A stretch of 64,000 bases of DNA from Cyclobacteriaceae bacterium (GTDB lineage: Bacteria; Bacteroidota; Bacteroidia; Cytophagales; Cyclobacteriaceae), in the NCBI GenBank assembly GCA_024644875.1, contig JAHEGY010000008.1, positions 1 to 64,000 of the forward strand. The letters run 5' to 3'. The notes beneath the pieces were generated by a model. It ran no database searches, was not told the DNA's origin, and saw only the letters and a list, made by a program, of their open reading frames with translations. This document shows, piece by piece, positions 51,620 to 61,001 of this stretch. The position numbers were made by a program, and so were the translations under genes. How positions within the stretch are numbered: position 1 is the stretch's first letter; each line of letters begins with the position of its first letter.

Positions 51620-52654
51620 AGCAATAAAAGTAGATTTCAACCCAATCCAAACGATCAAAAATAAAATGGCCCAGGTAAGATATATCATGTAATAATCCTG
51701 GGTATCCTTGAATCTTGTTTCTTTAATTTCCGCCTTTTCATACTGGTCGATCAGAGCAAATACGTTTTCCAAAGCTTCATTATCAGATACCCTGTAAAAC
51801 TCTCCATCACCCAATTCTGCTATCTTCCTGAGGTTAGTTTCATCTAGCGTATTCTCCACATATCGGGTTCTTCCAAAAAAATCCTTGCCGAAGGGCACCC
51901 TGCCTTCTTTACCTATAGCTATGGTGTATATTTTGATATTGAACGACCTGGCAAGCTCTGCCGCAGTGATTGGATCAATGTTTCCTGCAGTATTGTCTCC
52001 ATCGCTCAATAATATAAGGACCTTGGATTGGGATTCTGAATCTCTCATTCTGTTGGTCCCTACCGCCAGGGCGCTGCCTATAGCAGTTCCCCGGTTTTCT
52101 ATCATATCAAAATCAAGTTCCCCAATATGCGCTTTCAACAGATCATAATCGAGGGTAAGGGGGGACAAGGAATAAGCATCACCTGAAAAAATAACAATGC
52201 CGATCCTGTCTTGAAATCTTCCCTGTATAAATTTAAGTGCTGTTTCTTTGGCAGCTTCCAGACGGTTTGGCTTGAAGTCTTCAATCTGCATACTTTCAGA
52301 AATATCGATGACCAGCATTATATCAATGCCTTCTGTCCATTGTTCAACTTTTTCATTTGTTTTCTGAGGCCGTGCTATACTAATGATTATCAGGGCAAGG
52401 ATCAATGAGATCAATATGTCAGGGATAAACCTCAGCAAACTAGCTGGTTTCCATTTCAAACTGCTTTTTGGTAAGGCTATGAGTAATTTTTGCTTTAATC
52501 TTGCCTGGACAACATATTTTATTAAGAGTACAAGAGGAATGGCCCATAAAGACCATAGCACTTGTTTATATTCCCAGGAGAAATTCTGGAGTGTGGCAGG
52601 ATAGAACCATTCAAGGCTATACCAAACAGCTGGAAATAAACTCTGACTATCCAT
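51602..52654 (-). CDS. BatA-like von Willebrand factor A membrane protein
   Basis: A membrane-anchored vWA protein of the Bacteroides aerotolerance (Bat) type. It has transmembrane segments at about residues 30-46 and 72-90 and a C-terminal one near 325-343. The vWA domain has a complete MIDAS: DISES near residue 117, a conserved threonine in NRGTAIGSAL, and SDGDNTAG near residue 215. Bat proteins are thought to chaperone or assemble envelope complexes, but their role is not settled. The start overlaps the previous gene by eight bases. The usual second vWA gene and the TPR gene are not found downstream. Confidence 0.9.
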   Translation of the reverse strand: MDSQSLFPAVWYSLEWFYPATLQNFSWEYKQVLWSLWAIPLVLLIKYVVQARLKQKLLIALPKSSLKWKPASLLRFIPDILISLILALIIISIARPQKTNEKVEQWTEGIDIMLVIDISESMQIEDFKPNRLEAAKETALKFIQGRFQDRIGIVIFSGDAYSLSPLTLDYDLLKAHIGELDFDMIENRGTAIGSALAVGTNRMRDSESQSKVLILLSDGDNTAGNIDPITAAELARSFNIKIYTIAIGKEGRVPFGKDFFGRTRYVENTLDETNLRKIAELGDGEFYRVSDNEALENVFALIDQYEKAEIKETRFKDTQDYYMIYLTWAILFLIVWIGLKSTFIANVLQD

Positions 52655-53537
52655 CTCTTAGTTCTTTAAGTCTTACTTCATACCGCTCAATTGAGTATTC
52701 AAGGAGCTTTTCAAAATGTTCATGAAGGGGTCTTTCCTTTATGTTTCCATAAATATACCGGTCAATTGAACGTAAATTATCCTTAAGTCTCTGATCAGCG
52801 TGCAGGCCGATCAATTCTTTGGTAGTAAGTTTAGTATAAGGTTCCCGCTCAAGTTTTTCCATATACTTTTTCCATTCTCTCAATATTTCCTCTGGATCAA
52901 TGCCTGCCCTGTTATCTCGCAATGCTCCCAATTTAAGATAAAATCTATTGACAAAACGCTTATGTTTTCTTCTCATTAAGAGGATCCGGATCCACCTGGA
53001 TAACCTTTTACCAAAGAATAGAAGCCCTCCAAGTGTTAAAAGCAAAAGGAATCCAATTACCAGCATAAAAACCGGGTAATTGAACCTGTCAGATATCTTA
53101 AAAAATAAGGTATTTTCTTTCAGCTTCACTGAATCCGGCATCTCCCGGATGATGTGATAAAGATTGATCGAATCTGGTGAAGTATAGACCGTTACACAAT
53201 CTTCTTCCTGCTGGATATATATTGGCAATTGAAGATATTGAACAGTATCAATTTCAAAAGTTGATAAATAATATATAACACTGTCAAAGCTTAAGCTGCT
53301 GTCAGAGATTGTCTGAAAATATTGCCTGTTGTGATATTCGAATAATTGAAAATCATGCGTCGAGTCAGGGAAAATGATATTTAATGACCTGGGATACAAG
53401 ACGGATAAACTGTACGGAACTTCTTCCCCGATTTTTACTGTATCTCTCAGGAATGATCCTTTTATAGAAACGTCCTGTGCACCTATGGAGAAACTAAAAA
53501 TCAGAAACAACAATAATATGCCACTATGTTTAAACAA
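52647..53537 (-). CDS. Membrane protein of the Bat operon (unnamed)
   Basis: A 296-residue protein with a signal peptide (cleavage near SIGAQ, residue 20), a beta-rich extracytoplasmic part to about residue 145, one transmembrane helix (PVFMLVIGFLLLLTLGGLLFF) and a basic, helical cytoplasmic tail. Proteins of this shape sit between the DUF58 and vWA genes in many Bacteroidota Bat operons. I recognise no catalytic motif. It overlaps its neighbours by eight bases on both sides, so it is surely part of the same operon. Confidence 0.85.
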   Translation of the reverse strand: MFKHSGILLLFLIFSFSIGAQDVSIKGSFLRDTVKIGEEVPYSLSVLYPRSLNIIFPDSTHDFQLFEYHNRQYFQTISDSSLSFDSVIYYLSTFEIDTVQYLQLPIYIQQEEDCVTVYTSPDSINLYHIIREMPDSVKLKENTLFFKISDRFNYPVFMLVIGFLLLLTLGGLLFFGKRLSRWIRILLMRRKHKRFVNRFYLKLGALRDNRAGIDPEEILREWKKYMEKLEREPYTKLTTKELIGLHADQRLKDNLRSIDRYIYGNIKERPLHEHFEKLLEYSIERYEVRLKELRDG

Positions 53538-54408
53538 ACCGCTTCGCTTTATTTCTAACCTTAAATAATTTTATCAGTTTCGGGACGTAATCTTCATTGG
53601 TGTCTATAGATAGATAATTAGCATTCTGCTTACGACACAGGTTTTCCAGTTCTATTTTGTTGCCGCTAAATGTGTTATGAAGCCCCTGACGGAAATTCCC
53701 CGACGATGTATTCATCCAAAGAACTTTACCACTTTCTTTATCATATAATGGAACAATACCCAGTTTTGGAAGGTCCGTTTCTCTCCTGTCAGATATATGT
53801 ATGGTGACCAGGTCATGCTTTCTGGCTAGTGCTTTCATGTTTTTTTCAAATCCTTCATCAATAAAATCAGAAATAAAAATCACAATACTCTTACGCTTTA
53901 GGCGGTTTAAGGTATATAAGATGGCCCGGCTTATATCTGTCTTCAAGGATTCAGGTTTTAAATTAAAGATCTCGCTGAAAATCCGATACGCATGCTTAAC
54001 TCCTTTATTAGGCTTTACGTATTTTTCCTTTTGATCAGAAAAACATATTAATCCAACCTGGCTCGCCTCTTTCAGTGCTGAAAGTGCCAGGACAGCACAA
54101 ATTTCTTTCGCAATTTGTATTTTTTGTCGCCCCGGATTCCCGATTTCCTGGGAAGCACTCACATCGAGCACAAAAAACACCGTCTGTTCTTTCTCTTCCT
54201 TAAAAGTTTTTACATAAGTTCCATGCCCTTTCGCTGACACATGCCAGTCAATCGATCGAACATCATCACCGTATTGATATGACCTAACATCGTCAAACTC
54301 AAGGCCGCTTCCTTTAAAAACGGAATGGAAATTACCTTGCATATGAGAGTTAATTGCCTTCCTTACAGTAATTTCATATTTACGAAGCTTTTTAAGAAGC
54401 TCCTTCAT
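53530..54408 (-). CDS. DUF58 domain protein
   Basis: A 292-residue cytoplasmic protein of the DUF58 family, which has a vWA-like fold and usually partners a MoxR AAA ATPase. The DUF58 motif SEFDDVRSYQYGDDVRSIDWH reads here as GLEFDDVRSYQYGDDVRSID near residue 35. A degenerate MIDAS-like stretch (FVLDVSASQEIG) and ISDFIDEGF follow. It starts this three-gene operon. No moxR gene precedes it, since the next upstream gene is on the other strand. Confidence 0.9.
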   Translation of the reverse strand: MKELLKKLRKYEITVRKAINSHMQGNFHSVFKGSGLEFDDVRSYQYGDDVRSIDWHVSAKGHGTYVKTFKEEKEQTVFFVLDVSASQEIGNPGRQKIQIAKEICAVLALSALKEASQVGLICFSDQKEKYVKPNKGVKHAYRIFSEIFNLKPESLKTDISRAILYTLNRLKRKSIVIFISDFIDEGFEKNMKALARKHDLVTIHISDRRETDLPKLGIVPLYDKESGKVLWMNTSSGNFRQGLHNTFSGNKIELENLCRKQNANYLSIDTNEDYVPKLIKLFKVRNKAKRFV

Positions 54409-54457
54409 AGGCTCTTTTTATCTTTAAAATTAGAACTTATTTGAGTAATTTTCGGTT

Positions 54458-54799
54458 ATGAAAAAAACTTTTTTATTATTGCTGATTACAGTTTTAATCA
54501 GTTGCGTGCGCAAAGATAAACCCCCTGAGGGAATCATGTCGAAACAAGAGATGGTTTCTTTCCTTATTGATTTGCATATTATGGAGGCAAAAATCACAAC
54601 GGTCAGATTCCCAAATGATTCTGTTAAACTTTTTTTTCCTGAAATTGAGAAAGAACTTTTTTTAAAACACAATGTCTCTGATTCAGTATATTTTAAAAGC
54701 TATCAGTATTACCTCAATGATATGTTTGCCATGGAGGAGATCTATACGGCGGTTGTGGACAGCCTTAGCCTGAGAGAAAGAGTATCAAATAAAAAATGA
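54458..54799 (+). CDS. DUF4296 family lipoprotein
   Basis: A 113-residue lipoprotein (signal ending LISC, Cys16) followed by the DUF4296 helical core: PPEGIMSKQEMVSFLIDLHI, then MEAK and YQYYLNDMFAMEEIYTAVVDSL. The family is restricted to Bacteroidota and has no known function. It starts 11 bases before mutS2 and is divergent from the DUF58 gene across about 50 bases. Confidence 0.85.
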   Translation: MKKTFLLLLITVLISCVRKDKPPEGIMSKQEMVSFLIDLHIMEAKITTVRFPNDSVKLFFPEIEKELFLKHNVSDSVYFKSYQYYLNDMFAMEEIYTAVVDSLSLRERVSNKK

Positions 54800-54810
54800 T
54801 CTGATCCGGA

Positions 54811-57219
54811 ATGTTATATCCATCGAATTTAGAGGAAAAAATTGGTTTTGATAAGATCAAACAGGCTATTCGTAAGAAATGCACAGGTGAATATGGGCAA
54901 TCTTATGTGGACAATATAAAATTCAGTTCAGATTTTGAGCTTATAAAAAAATTATTGAACCAGACCGATGAATTTGTAAGTATTCTGCAATCCGGTTTGC
55001 CTTTTCCGGGAGGTGAATATTTCAACGTCAGAAAACACCTTGTAAAAGCGTCAAAAATTGATGCATATCTGTCAGATGAGGAATTCCATGAATTGAAATT
55101 AACAATATCTAAAACTGAGGACCTTTTAAAATTCTTTAAAAAATATCACGATCAGTTTGAACATTTAACGCTGTTAACGATCGGCATCTATCTCAATCCC
55201 CAGCTTTTATACTCGATAAATAAGGTTATCGATGAAAGTGGAAAGATCAGGAACTCTGCAAGTGATGAATTAATAAAGATCAGAGGTAAGATCCAGGAAC
55301 TTGAATTCAAGGTTCGTGCAAAACTGGAGCGCATTTTAAAGAAATTTATAAAAGACGGATATTCCAGTGAAGAAGTAAATATCACAATAAGGAACGGCCG
55401 TCTTGTTATTCCTGTCCGTGCAGAGTTTAAAAGAGTTACAGGAGGTTTTATACATGATGAATCAGCAAGCGGGCAGACTGCCTTTATCGAACCATCATCT
55501 CTTGTAGAATTGAACAATGATATCCGGGACTTATATTACAAAGAAAAAAGGGAAATAATCAGGATACTTATCGCCCTCACCGATTTGATCAGGCCGGAGG
55601 TGGATAATTTACGAAAGTGTTATGAGTTTGTTGGCATAATGGATTTTATAAAGGCAAAAGCTTTATATGCCATTGAATTGAAGGCAATATTGCCGGAACT
55701 GGTGAATACTGCAAAAATTGAGTGGCTGCAGGCCCGGCATCCTATATTATATTTGTCACACCAGTTATCCGGGAAACCGGTTATTCCTCTGGACATTACA
55801 TTAACTCATGAAAATAGAATACTGGTAATATCCGGTCCAAATGCAGGAGGAAAATCGGTATGCCTGCAGACCGTAGGATTAATTCAGTTTATGCTGCAAT
55901 GCGGTCTTCTTGCTCCTTTATTGGAAGGATCCAAAACCGGAATTTTTCAAAGGATATTCATTGATATTGGAGACGAGCAATCTTTGGAGAATGACTTGAG
56001 TACTTATAGTTCTCATCTGATGAATATGAATAGTTTCCTGAAATTTGCTACGAAGAAAACTTTGTTTTTGATAGATGAATTCGGGACTGGCACAGAGCCT
56101 CAATTTGGCGGGGCTATTGCTGAATCGATCTTAAGGGAATTAAGCAAAAAAAGATCATTTGGGATCATAACAACGCACTATACTAATCTGAAAAAATTCG
56201 CCGAAAAGACACCTGGGATTATTAACGGAGCCATGCGGTTTGATATCACCAAAATGGAGCCATTGTTTGAACTACATATCGGCAAACCAGGCAGTTCTTT
56301 TGCATTGGAAATTGCAGGGAAGATCGGCCTGCCGAATGAGATCATTCAATATGCCAAACAGGGCATTGGAACCTCACATGTTAATTTTGAGAGGTTGCTT
56401 GGTGAGCTGGAAGTGGAAAAGAAAGCGTTTGAAGTGCAAAAAAGAAAACTGTCTGAAAAGGAAAGCAAATACACCAAACTTGTTAAGGAGTATGATTTAT
56501 TAAAAAGGGATTTGGAGAAAAACCGAAATAAAGCAATTAAGGATGCCAGACAGGAGGCAAATGATATCATATCAAAAGCAAATAAGGAGATAGAAAAAAC
56601 GATCAGGCTAATAAAAGAAGCAAAGGCAGACAAGGAAAAAACCAGGAAACTTCGAAGAAAGCTGGAGGAATTTAAAGAAAATATCAAGCCCCCGGAACCA
56701 TCTGTCAAGAAAGTCATAAGTAAAAAACCCGGGATAAAAGTGATTGAAGGAAATATTGAACCAGGGGATTTTGTACGAATTGTTGACCAGGGAAGCGTAG
56801 GTCAGGTACTGAACATAAAAAGAAACACTGCTGAAGTAGCAATAGGTGACCTGAAATCAAATATAAAACTATCCAGGCTGGAAAGGATCTCAAAGAAGGA
56901 ATATGGGTATCAGGAAAGGGGATCTACACATTCCGCAAAGATCATTAGTTCCGATTTAAACGAGAAACTAAAGTTTTTTGAGACCACGCTGGATCTCAGG
57001 GGAAAAAGAGCGGAAGACGCACTTACCATTCTTAACCACTACCTGGACGATGCGCTGCTTTTAAGCATGAACGAGATCCGGATACTACATGGTAAAGGAG
57101 ATGGTATCCTTAGAGATGTTATCAGAGCTCACTTGAGCCAGATCGATTATATTGACAGCGTTTATGATGAAGATGTTGATAGAGGTGGATCCGGGATCAG
57201 TATTGTACACCTGAAATAA
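54811..57219 (+). CDS. mutS2: Endonuclease MutS2
   Basis: A MutS-family ATPase with a C-terminal Smr nuclease domain. MutS2 proteins act on branched DNA or on collided ribosomes, depending on species, and not in classical mismatch repair. The Walker A motif GPNAGGKSVCLQTV is near residue 346, with LIDEFGTGTEP and ITTHYTNLKKFA following. A long charged coiled coil covers about residues 520-630. The Smr domain (LDLRGKRAEDALTILNHYL and ILHGKGDGILRDVIRAHL) occupies the last 80 residues. At 802 residues it is normal length. Confidence 0.96.
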   Translation: MLYPSNLEEKIGFDKIKQAIRKKCTGEYGQSYVDNIKFSSDFELIKKLLNQTDEFVSILQSGLPFPGGEYFNVRKHLVKASKIDAYLSDEEFHELKLTISKTEDLLKFFKKYHDQFEHLTLLTIGIYLNPQLLYSINKVIDESGKIRNSASDELIKIRGKIQELEFKVRAKLERILKKFIKDGYSSEEVNITIRNGRLVIPVRAEFKRVTGGFIHDESASGQTAFIEPSSLVELNNDIRDLYYKEKREIIRILIALTDLIRPEVDNLRKCYEFVGIMDFIKAKALYAIELKAILPELVNTAKIEWLQARHPILYLSHQLSGKPVIPLDITLTHENRILVISGPNAGGKSVCLQTVGLIQFMLQCGLLAPLLEGSKTGIFQRIFIDIGDEQSLENDLSTYSSHLMNMNSFLKFATKKTLFLIDEFGTGTEPQFGGAIAESILRELSKKRSFGIITTHYTNLKKFAEKTPGIINGAMRFDITKMEPLFELHIGKPGSSFALEIAGKIGLPNEIIQYAKQGIGTSHVNFERLLGELEVEKKAFEVQKRKLSEKESKYTKLVKEYDLLKRDLEKNRNKAIKDARQEANDIISKANKEIEKTIRLIKEAKADKEKTRKLRRKLEEFKENIKPPEPSVKKVISKKPGIKVIEGNIEPGDFVRIVDQGSVGQVLNIKRNTAEVAIGDLKSNIKLSRLERISKKEYGYQERGSTHSAKIISSDLNEKLKFFETTLDLRGKRAEDALTILNHYLDDALLLSMNEIRILHGKGDGILRDVIRAHLSQIDYIDSVYDEDVDRGGSGISIVHLK

Positions 57220-57279
57220 AAAATCCCAGGCCCGGTTATAATAAACAGACATGGGATCTTGAATATTAATATCTATATC

Positions 57280-57753
57280 CTATTTCGTAAGATTTGCAGT
57301 ATAGGCTCCACTAAGATCGGCTATCCTTCCTCCAGCCATAGCTGTTAAACCAGGATGTGAAAATGATATGCTCATAGAGCTGGCAGTGATATTGTTAATA
57401 TTAAATTCCGAAACAGGTGAAACATTAGACAATACTACTATATCGATCGATGAACCGTTAAAACTCCATGATGCATTGCTTTGGGCATTAAAGAAATCCG
57501 GCATTCCGGACGAGTTGAACGTAGTGGGATTATTATCGTCACTCGCATTGAATGACATTGTCGCGCCATTTAAAATTGTCGGATCAACACCCTGTGGAAC
57601 AGTAGCACTTTCTATTGTCCAGGTACCACGCATGGTTTGAGCTCTCTCTTGCTGAGGAGTTAATTCATCAACAGGATCATCACCGCCACAACTTGCAAAA
57701 AAAACAAATCCCGCAATCAGGCCCATACTTAAGAATAAAAATAACTTTTTCAT
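57280..57753 (-). CDS. Lipocalin-like lipoprotein
   Basis: A 157-residue lipoprotein (signal ending FFASC) with a short acidic spacer and a beta-rich domain beginning RGTWTIESATVP, as in the lipocalin-like families of Bacteroidota. No ligand-binding residues can be named. The ATG at 57753 starts at MKKLFLFL, a normal signal peptide; the upstream ATG at 57780 adds nine residues. It stands alone between mutS2 (convergent) and the lpx gene block. Confidence 0.75.
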   Translation of the reverse strand: MKKLFLFLSMGLIAGFVFFASCGGDDPVDELTPQQERAQTMRGTWTIESATVPQGVDPTILNGATMSFNASDDNNPTTFNSSGMPDFFNAQSNASWSFNGSSIDIVVLSNVSPVSEFNINNITASSMSISFSHPGLTAMAGGRIADLSGAYTANLTK

Positions 57754-57835
57754 GATCAAAATTTTATCTGGTTTAAACACTCTATTGTTCTCTTAATATA
57801 ATTAATTCCTGAATTATAACGAATTGTAACCCAAA

Positions 57836-58453
57836 TTATTTATAATTCTCAATTTTAATAAAATCTTCTGCAAAGGTATATTCTTCCGCTGTATTTGAAG
57901 CAATTACCACCACCTTATTTTCCAGAATCGCCGTTATCTCCTTATAATACCACTTCTTATTTTCCTTATCCAGGTTTGTTGTCGGTTCATCGATCAGTAA
58001 TATTGGACTTGATGAATAGATGCCCAGGGATAGTTTCAACCTTTGCTTCATACCCGAAGAAAAGTGTTTTACAAATTTTTCCTCATTCCCTTCCAGCCTG
58101 CTTTTAGTAATAACCTCATTGATATTCATCCCTTCTTTCAGGGATTTAAAACTGAAATGAAACTTTAAAAATTCCGCCAGGGTTAATTCTTCGACCAGTT
58201 CTGTATAGGGGGCAATAAAATCAATTGATTTATAAAACTCCTCGGGGGGTATGGCATTGTCTTCCTGTAAATATGATACTGAGCCTGATGAGGGCAATGT
58301 CCATCCGGAGATGATCAGCATTAACGTTGATTTACCTGATCCGTTCGGACCGATAACGGCAAGTGGTAAGCCTGTTGATATAGATTTATTTATACCCTTA
58401 AAAATCCACTCTTTATTATATTTTTTACCGGCTCCTTCAAGGATGATCTGCAT
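57836..58453 (-). CDS. ABC transporter ATP-binding protein, short form
   Basis: A 205-residue ABC ATPase. Walker A is GPNGSGKST near residue 36, the signature is HFSSGMKQRL, and Walker B is PILLIDEPTTNLD. It resembles the short CcmA-like ATPases. No permease gene adjoins it. It follows lpxA by four bases and is probably co-transcribed with the lipid A genes, though a role in lipopolysaccharide export is only a guess from position. Confidence 0.9.
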   Translation of the reverse strand: MQIILEGAGKKYNKEWIFKGINKSISTGLPLAVIGPNGSGKSTLMLIISGWTLPSSGSVSYLQEDNAIPPEEFYKSIDFIAPYTELVEELTLAEFLKFHFSFKSLKEGMNINEVITKSRLEGNEEKFVKHFSSGMKQRLKLSLGIYSSSPILLIDEPTTNLDKENKKWYYKEITAILENKVVVIASNTAEEYTFAEDFIKIENYK

Positions 58454-58457
58454 GAGA

Positions 58458-59240
58458 TCATACGTTATTGAATCCTTTCATAATGCCCCGGTCTGAATTC
58501 CGGATGAAATTGATAATATCATCCCGTTCCGTTGAAGGCGTCATTTCAAGTTCCAGGACATCTAATGCTTTAGAATTATTAAGTCCTTTCAGGTAAATCT
58601 GCCGGTATATCTCCTGGATCTCATTTATTTTTTCATTCGGATAACCTCTTCTTCTCAATCCTATGGAATTAATACCGGTATAACATAAAGGTTCTCTTGC
58701 TGCTTTGGTATATGGTGGCACATCTTTTCTTACCAGAGATCCCCCGGCAATCATTACATGACAGCCTATTTTAACGAATTGATGAATAGAAGATGATCCT
58801 CCAATAATCGCCCAGTCATCTACCTGAACATGACCCGCCATCTGCACACAGTTGACGAGAATACACTGGTCACCGATAATACAATCATGTGCAACATGAA
58901 CATAGGCCATCAACAAGCTGTTTTTACCTATGGTGGTCCTGTATCGCTCAACCGTTCCACGGTTAATGGTAACATACTCGCGTATTACCGTGTTATCACC
59001 TATCTCCACTGTTGTATCTTCCCCGGCAAACTTAAGATCCTGAGGAATAGAAGATATGGTGGCCCCGGGGAATATTTTACAATTTTTCCCGATCCTCGCA
59101 CCTTCCATAATTGTAACATGAGAGCCAATCCAAGTGCCCTCTTCAATGATCACATTCTTATGAATACAGGCAAATGGCTCAATAACTACATTGTCAGCAA
59201 TTTGCGCTTCCGGGTGTATATATGATAATGGCTGGTTCAT
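58458..59240 (-). CDS. lpxA: UDP-N-acetylglucosamine acyltransferase LpxA
   Basis: LpxA puts the first acyl chain on UDP-GlcNAc in lipid A synthesis. The hexapeptide-repeat left-handed beta helix fills residues 1-190, with the catalytic histidine region MAYVHVAHDCIIGD near residue 119. A C-terminal helical domain contains GLRRRGYPNEKINEI. At 260 residues it is normal length. It overlaps lpxC-fabZ by four bases. Confidence 0.96.
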   Translation of the reverse strand: MNQPLSYIHPEAQIADNVVIEPFACIHKNVIIEEGTWIGSHVTIMEGARIGKNCKIFPGATISSIPQDLKFAGEDTTVEIGDNTVIREYVTINRGTVERYRTTIGKNSLLMAYVHVAHDCIIGDQCILVNCVQMAGHVQVDDWAIIGGSSSIHQFVKIGCHVMIAGGSLVRKDVPPYTKAAREPLCYTGINSIGLRRRGYPNEKINEIQEIYRQIYLKGLNNSKALDVLELEMTPSTERDDIINFIRNSDRGIMKGFNNV

Positions 59241-60631
59241 TTGTTTTTCTTAACAATACTTGCTGACATTACTGATTCTGTTACTATGGTATTACCAACA
59301 AATGCCTGTGATTTCATTCGGGCAATTCCCCTTCTTATAGGTTCAAGTAATTCACATTTCAAAATTAACTGATCCCCGGGGAGTACCATCTTTCTGAACC
59401 GGCAATCTTCAATTTTCATGAAATACGTCCAATAGTCCTTTGGATCTCCCAATGCATTTAGGGCTAAAATCCCGCCTGTCTGGGCCAGGGCTTCAACAAT
59501 CAATACACCCGGCATCACCGGATTTCCGGGGAAATGTCCCTGAAAGAAGGGTTCGTTATAGGTCACATTCTTTATCCCAGCGACAGTGGTCTCATCAAGG
59601 TGTATGATCTTATCAACCAGCAAAAAGGGAGCTCTGTGAGGAAGCGTTTCCCTGATCTGATTGATATCCATTACAGGAGGTAATTTTGGATTATATGGCG
59701 GGATATTAATTGACTTCGGATCACTCATTTCCTTCTTAAGCTTCCTGGCAAAAGCCACATTAGAAGCATGACCGGGTCTGGCGGCAAGGATCTGGGCTTT
59801 AATTGGACGGCCGGCTAGAGCAAGATCACCCATTACATCCAGCAGTTTATGCCTTGCCGGCTCGTTTCGATATCTTAATTCAACATTATTCAGGATCCCT
59901 TCCTTTTTAACCTCAACTTTAGGCTTGTTAAATAATTGAGCCAGATAATCCAGTTCATTGTCTTCAACAACCCGGTCAACCACAACAATTGCATTATTCA
60001 GATCTCCTCCTTTAATGAGGTTATTTTTATACAACATTTCAAGTTCATGCAAAAAGCAGAAGGTCCTGCAGGAAGCAATTTCTTTTGAAAATTGATGAAG
60101 GTCGGTAATATTTGCGTGCTGACTACCTAAGACAGGTGAATTGTAATCAATCATTACAGTAACCCGGTAATCGTCCAAAGGTAGTGCAGCTATTTCTACA
60201 TCATGTGCACTATCTCTGTAAAATATAGGTTCCCTTACCTCAAAGAAATTTCGCAATGCATTTTGTTCCTCGAATCCAACACTTTCCAGGGCATCTACAA
60301 ACATCTTGGAACTTCCATCCATAATAGGTATTTCAGGACCATCAAGTTGAATAAGCACGTTGTCCACCTGCATGCCCACAAGTGCTGCCATAGTATGCTC
60401 AACGGTAGCTACCTTAGCACCTTTTTTTTCAAGAGTTGTCCCTCTTGACAGATCAACTACATTGTCAACATCAGCTTCAATAATTGGATTCCCTTCAATA
60501 TCAACCCTTTGAAATTTAATGCCATGATTCGGCTTAGCAGGAAGGAAGGTCATTTTAGCATTTACACCCGTATGAAGCCCAACGCCCTCAATGGTCACCG
60601 GCTTCTTAATGGTGTGCTGTTTAATATTCAT
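59237..60631 (-). CDS. lpxC/fabZ: Bifunctional LpxC-FabZ fusion
   Basis: This is one polypeptide with two enzymes. Residues 1 to about 310 are LpxC, the zinc deacetylase that commits UDP-acyl-GlcNAc to lipid A: zinc ligands in TVEHTMAAL and RHKLLDVMGDLAL, and catalytic His in ARPGHASNVAFAR. Residues from about 321 are FabZ, the 3-hydroxyacyl-ACP dehydratase: LPHRAPFLLVDKI and the active-site GHFPGNPVMPGVLIVEALAQ. The fusion is known in Bacteroidota. It joins two enzymes that compete for the same hydroxyacyl-ACP pool. It precedes lpxA. Confidence 0.96.
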   Translation of the reverse strand: MNIKQHTIKKPVTIEGVGLHTGVNAKMTFLPAKPNHGIKFQRVDIEGNPIIEADVDNVVDLSRGTTLEKKGAKVATVEHTMAALVGMQVDNVLIQLDGPEIPIMDGSSKMFVDALESVGFEEQNALRNFFEVREPIFYRDSAHDVEIAALPLDDYRVTVMIDYNSPVLGSQHANITDLHQFSKEIASCRTFCFLHELEMLYKNNLIKGGDLNNAIVVVDRVVEDNELDYLAQLFNKPKVEVKKEGILNNVELRYRNEPARHKLLDVMGDLALAGRPIKAQILAARPGHASNVAFARKLKKEMSDPKSINIPPYNPKLPPVMDINQIRETLPHRAPFLLVDKIIHLDETTVAGIKNVTYNEPFFQGHFPGNPVMPGVLIVEALAQTGGILALNALGDPKDYWTYFMKIEDCRFRKMVLPGDQLILKCELLEPIRRGIARMKSQAFVGNTIVTESVMSASIVKKNK

Positions 60632-61001
60632 AAATCTTTGGTCTAATGGAATTACTAGTTTAGCAGTCGATAGATAGCATTTAAATCTATTAAAGTCTAT
60701 TCAAATTCAAATTTATTTGATCTTTCTCAGCGTTTTTTAAACTCTTAACGGGCACCTGAAAATTGAATTTAAATTATTAACCTGCAAGTATACGATTTTT
60801 CTAACTTTTGCGCCACATCTTGTACAATACTTCTTAAAAATCAGATATTAATAAGATATATCTCCCATATATTATAACTCCAATAATTATTCTGAATACC
60901 GGATTTATTGAGATTAATTGATAGCAGAGGGAAGAATAATTTCAAGGATAAAAAGGGTTGGGTTTTCAGTAAAGATCAGACATACGGCCAAAGCCGGTAT
61001 A
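60632..61001. other. Intergenic region between lpxD and lpxC-fabZ
   Basis: About 370 A/T-rich bases inside the lipid A block. I see a candidate -7 element at 60708-60715 and no coding frame. The length suggests that lpxC-fabZ has its own promoter rather than relying on read-through from lpxD. Confidence 0.45.
60708..60715 (-). promoter_or_regulatory. Candidate -7 element for lpxC-fabZ
   Basis: On the minus strand TAAATTTG is an exact TAnnTTTG match about 77 bases before the lpxC start. No -33 match is visible at the usual distance. Confidence 0.3.

Noticed and set aside
57225-57262. Possible terminator hairpin after mutS2 (ATCCCA ... TGGGAT)
   Set aside because: Six-base stem with a loop of more than 20 bases and no T run.
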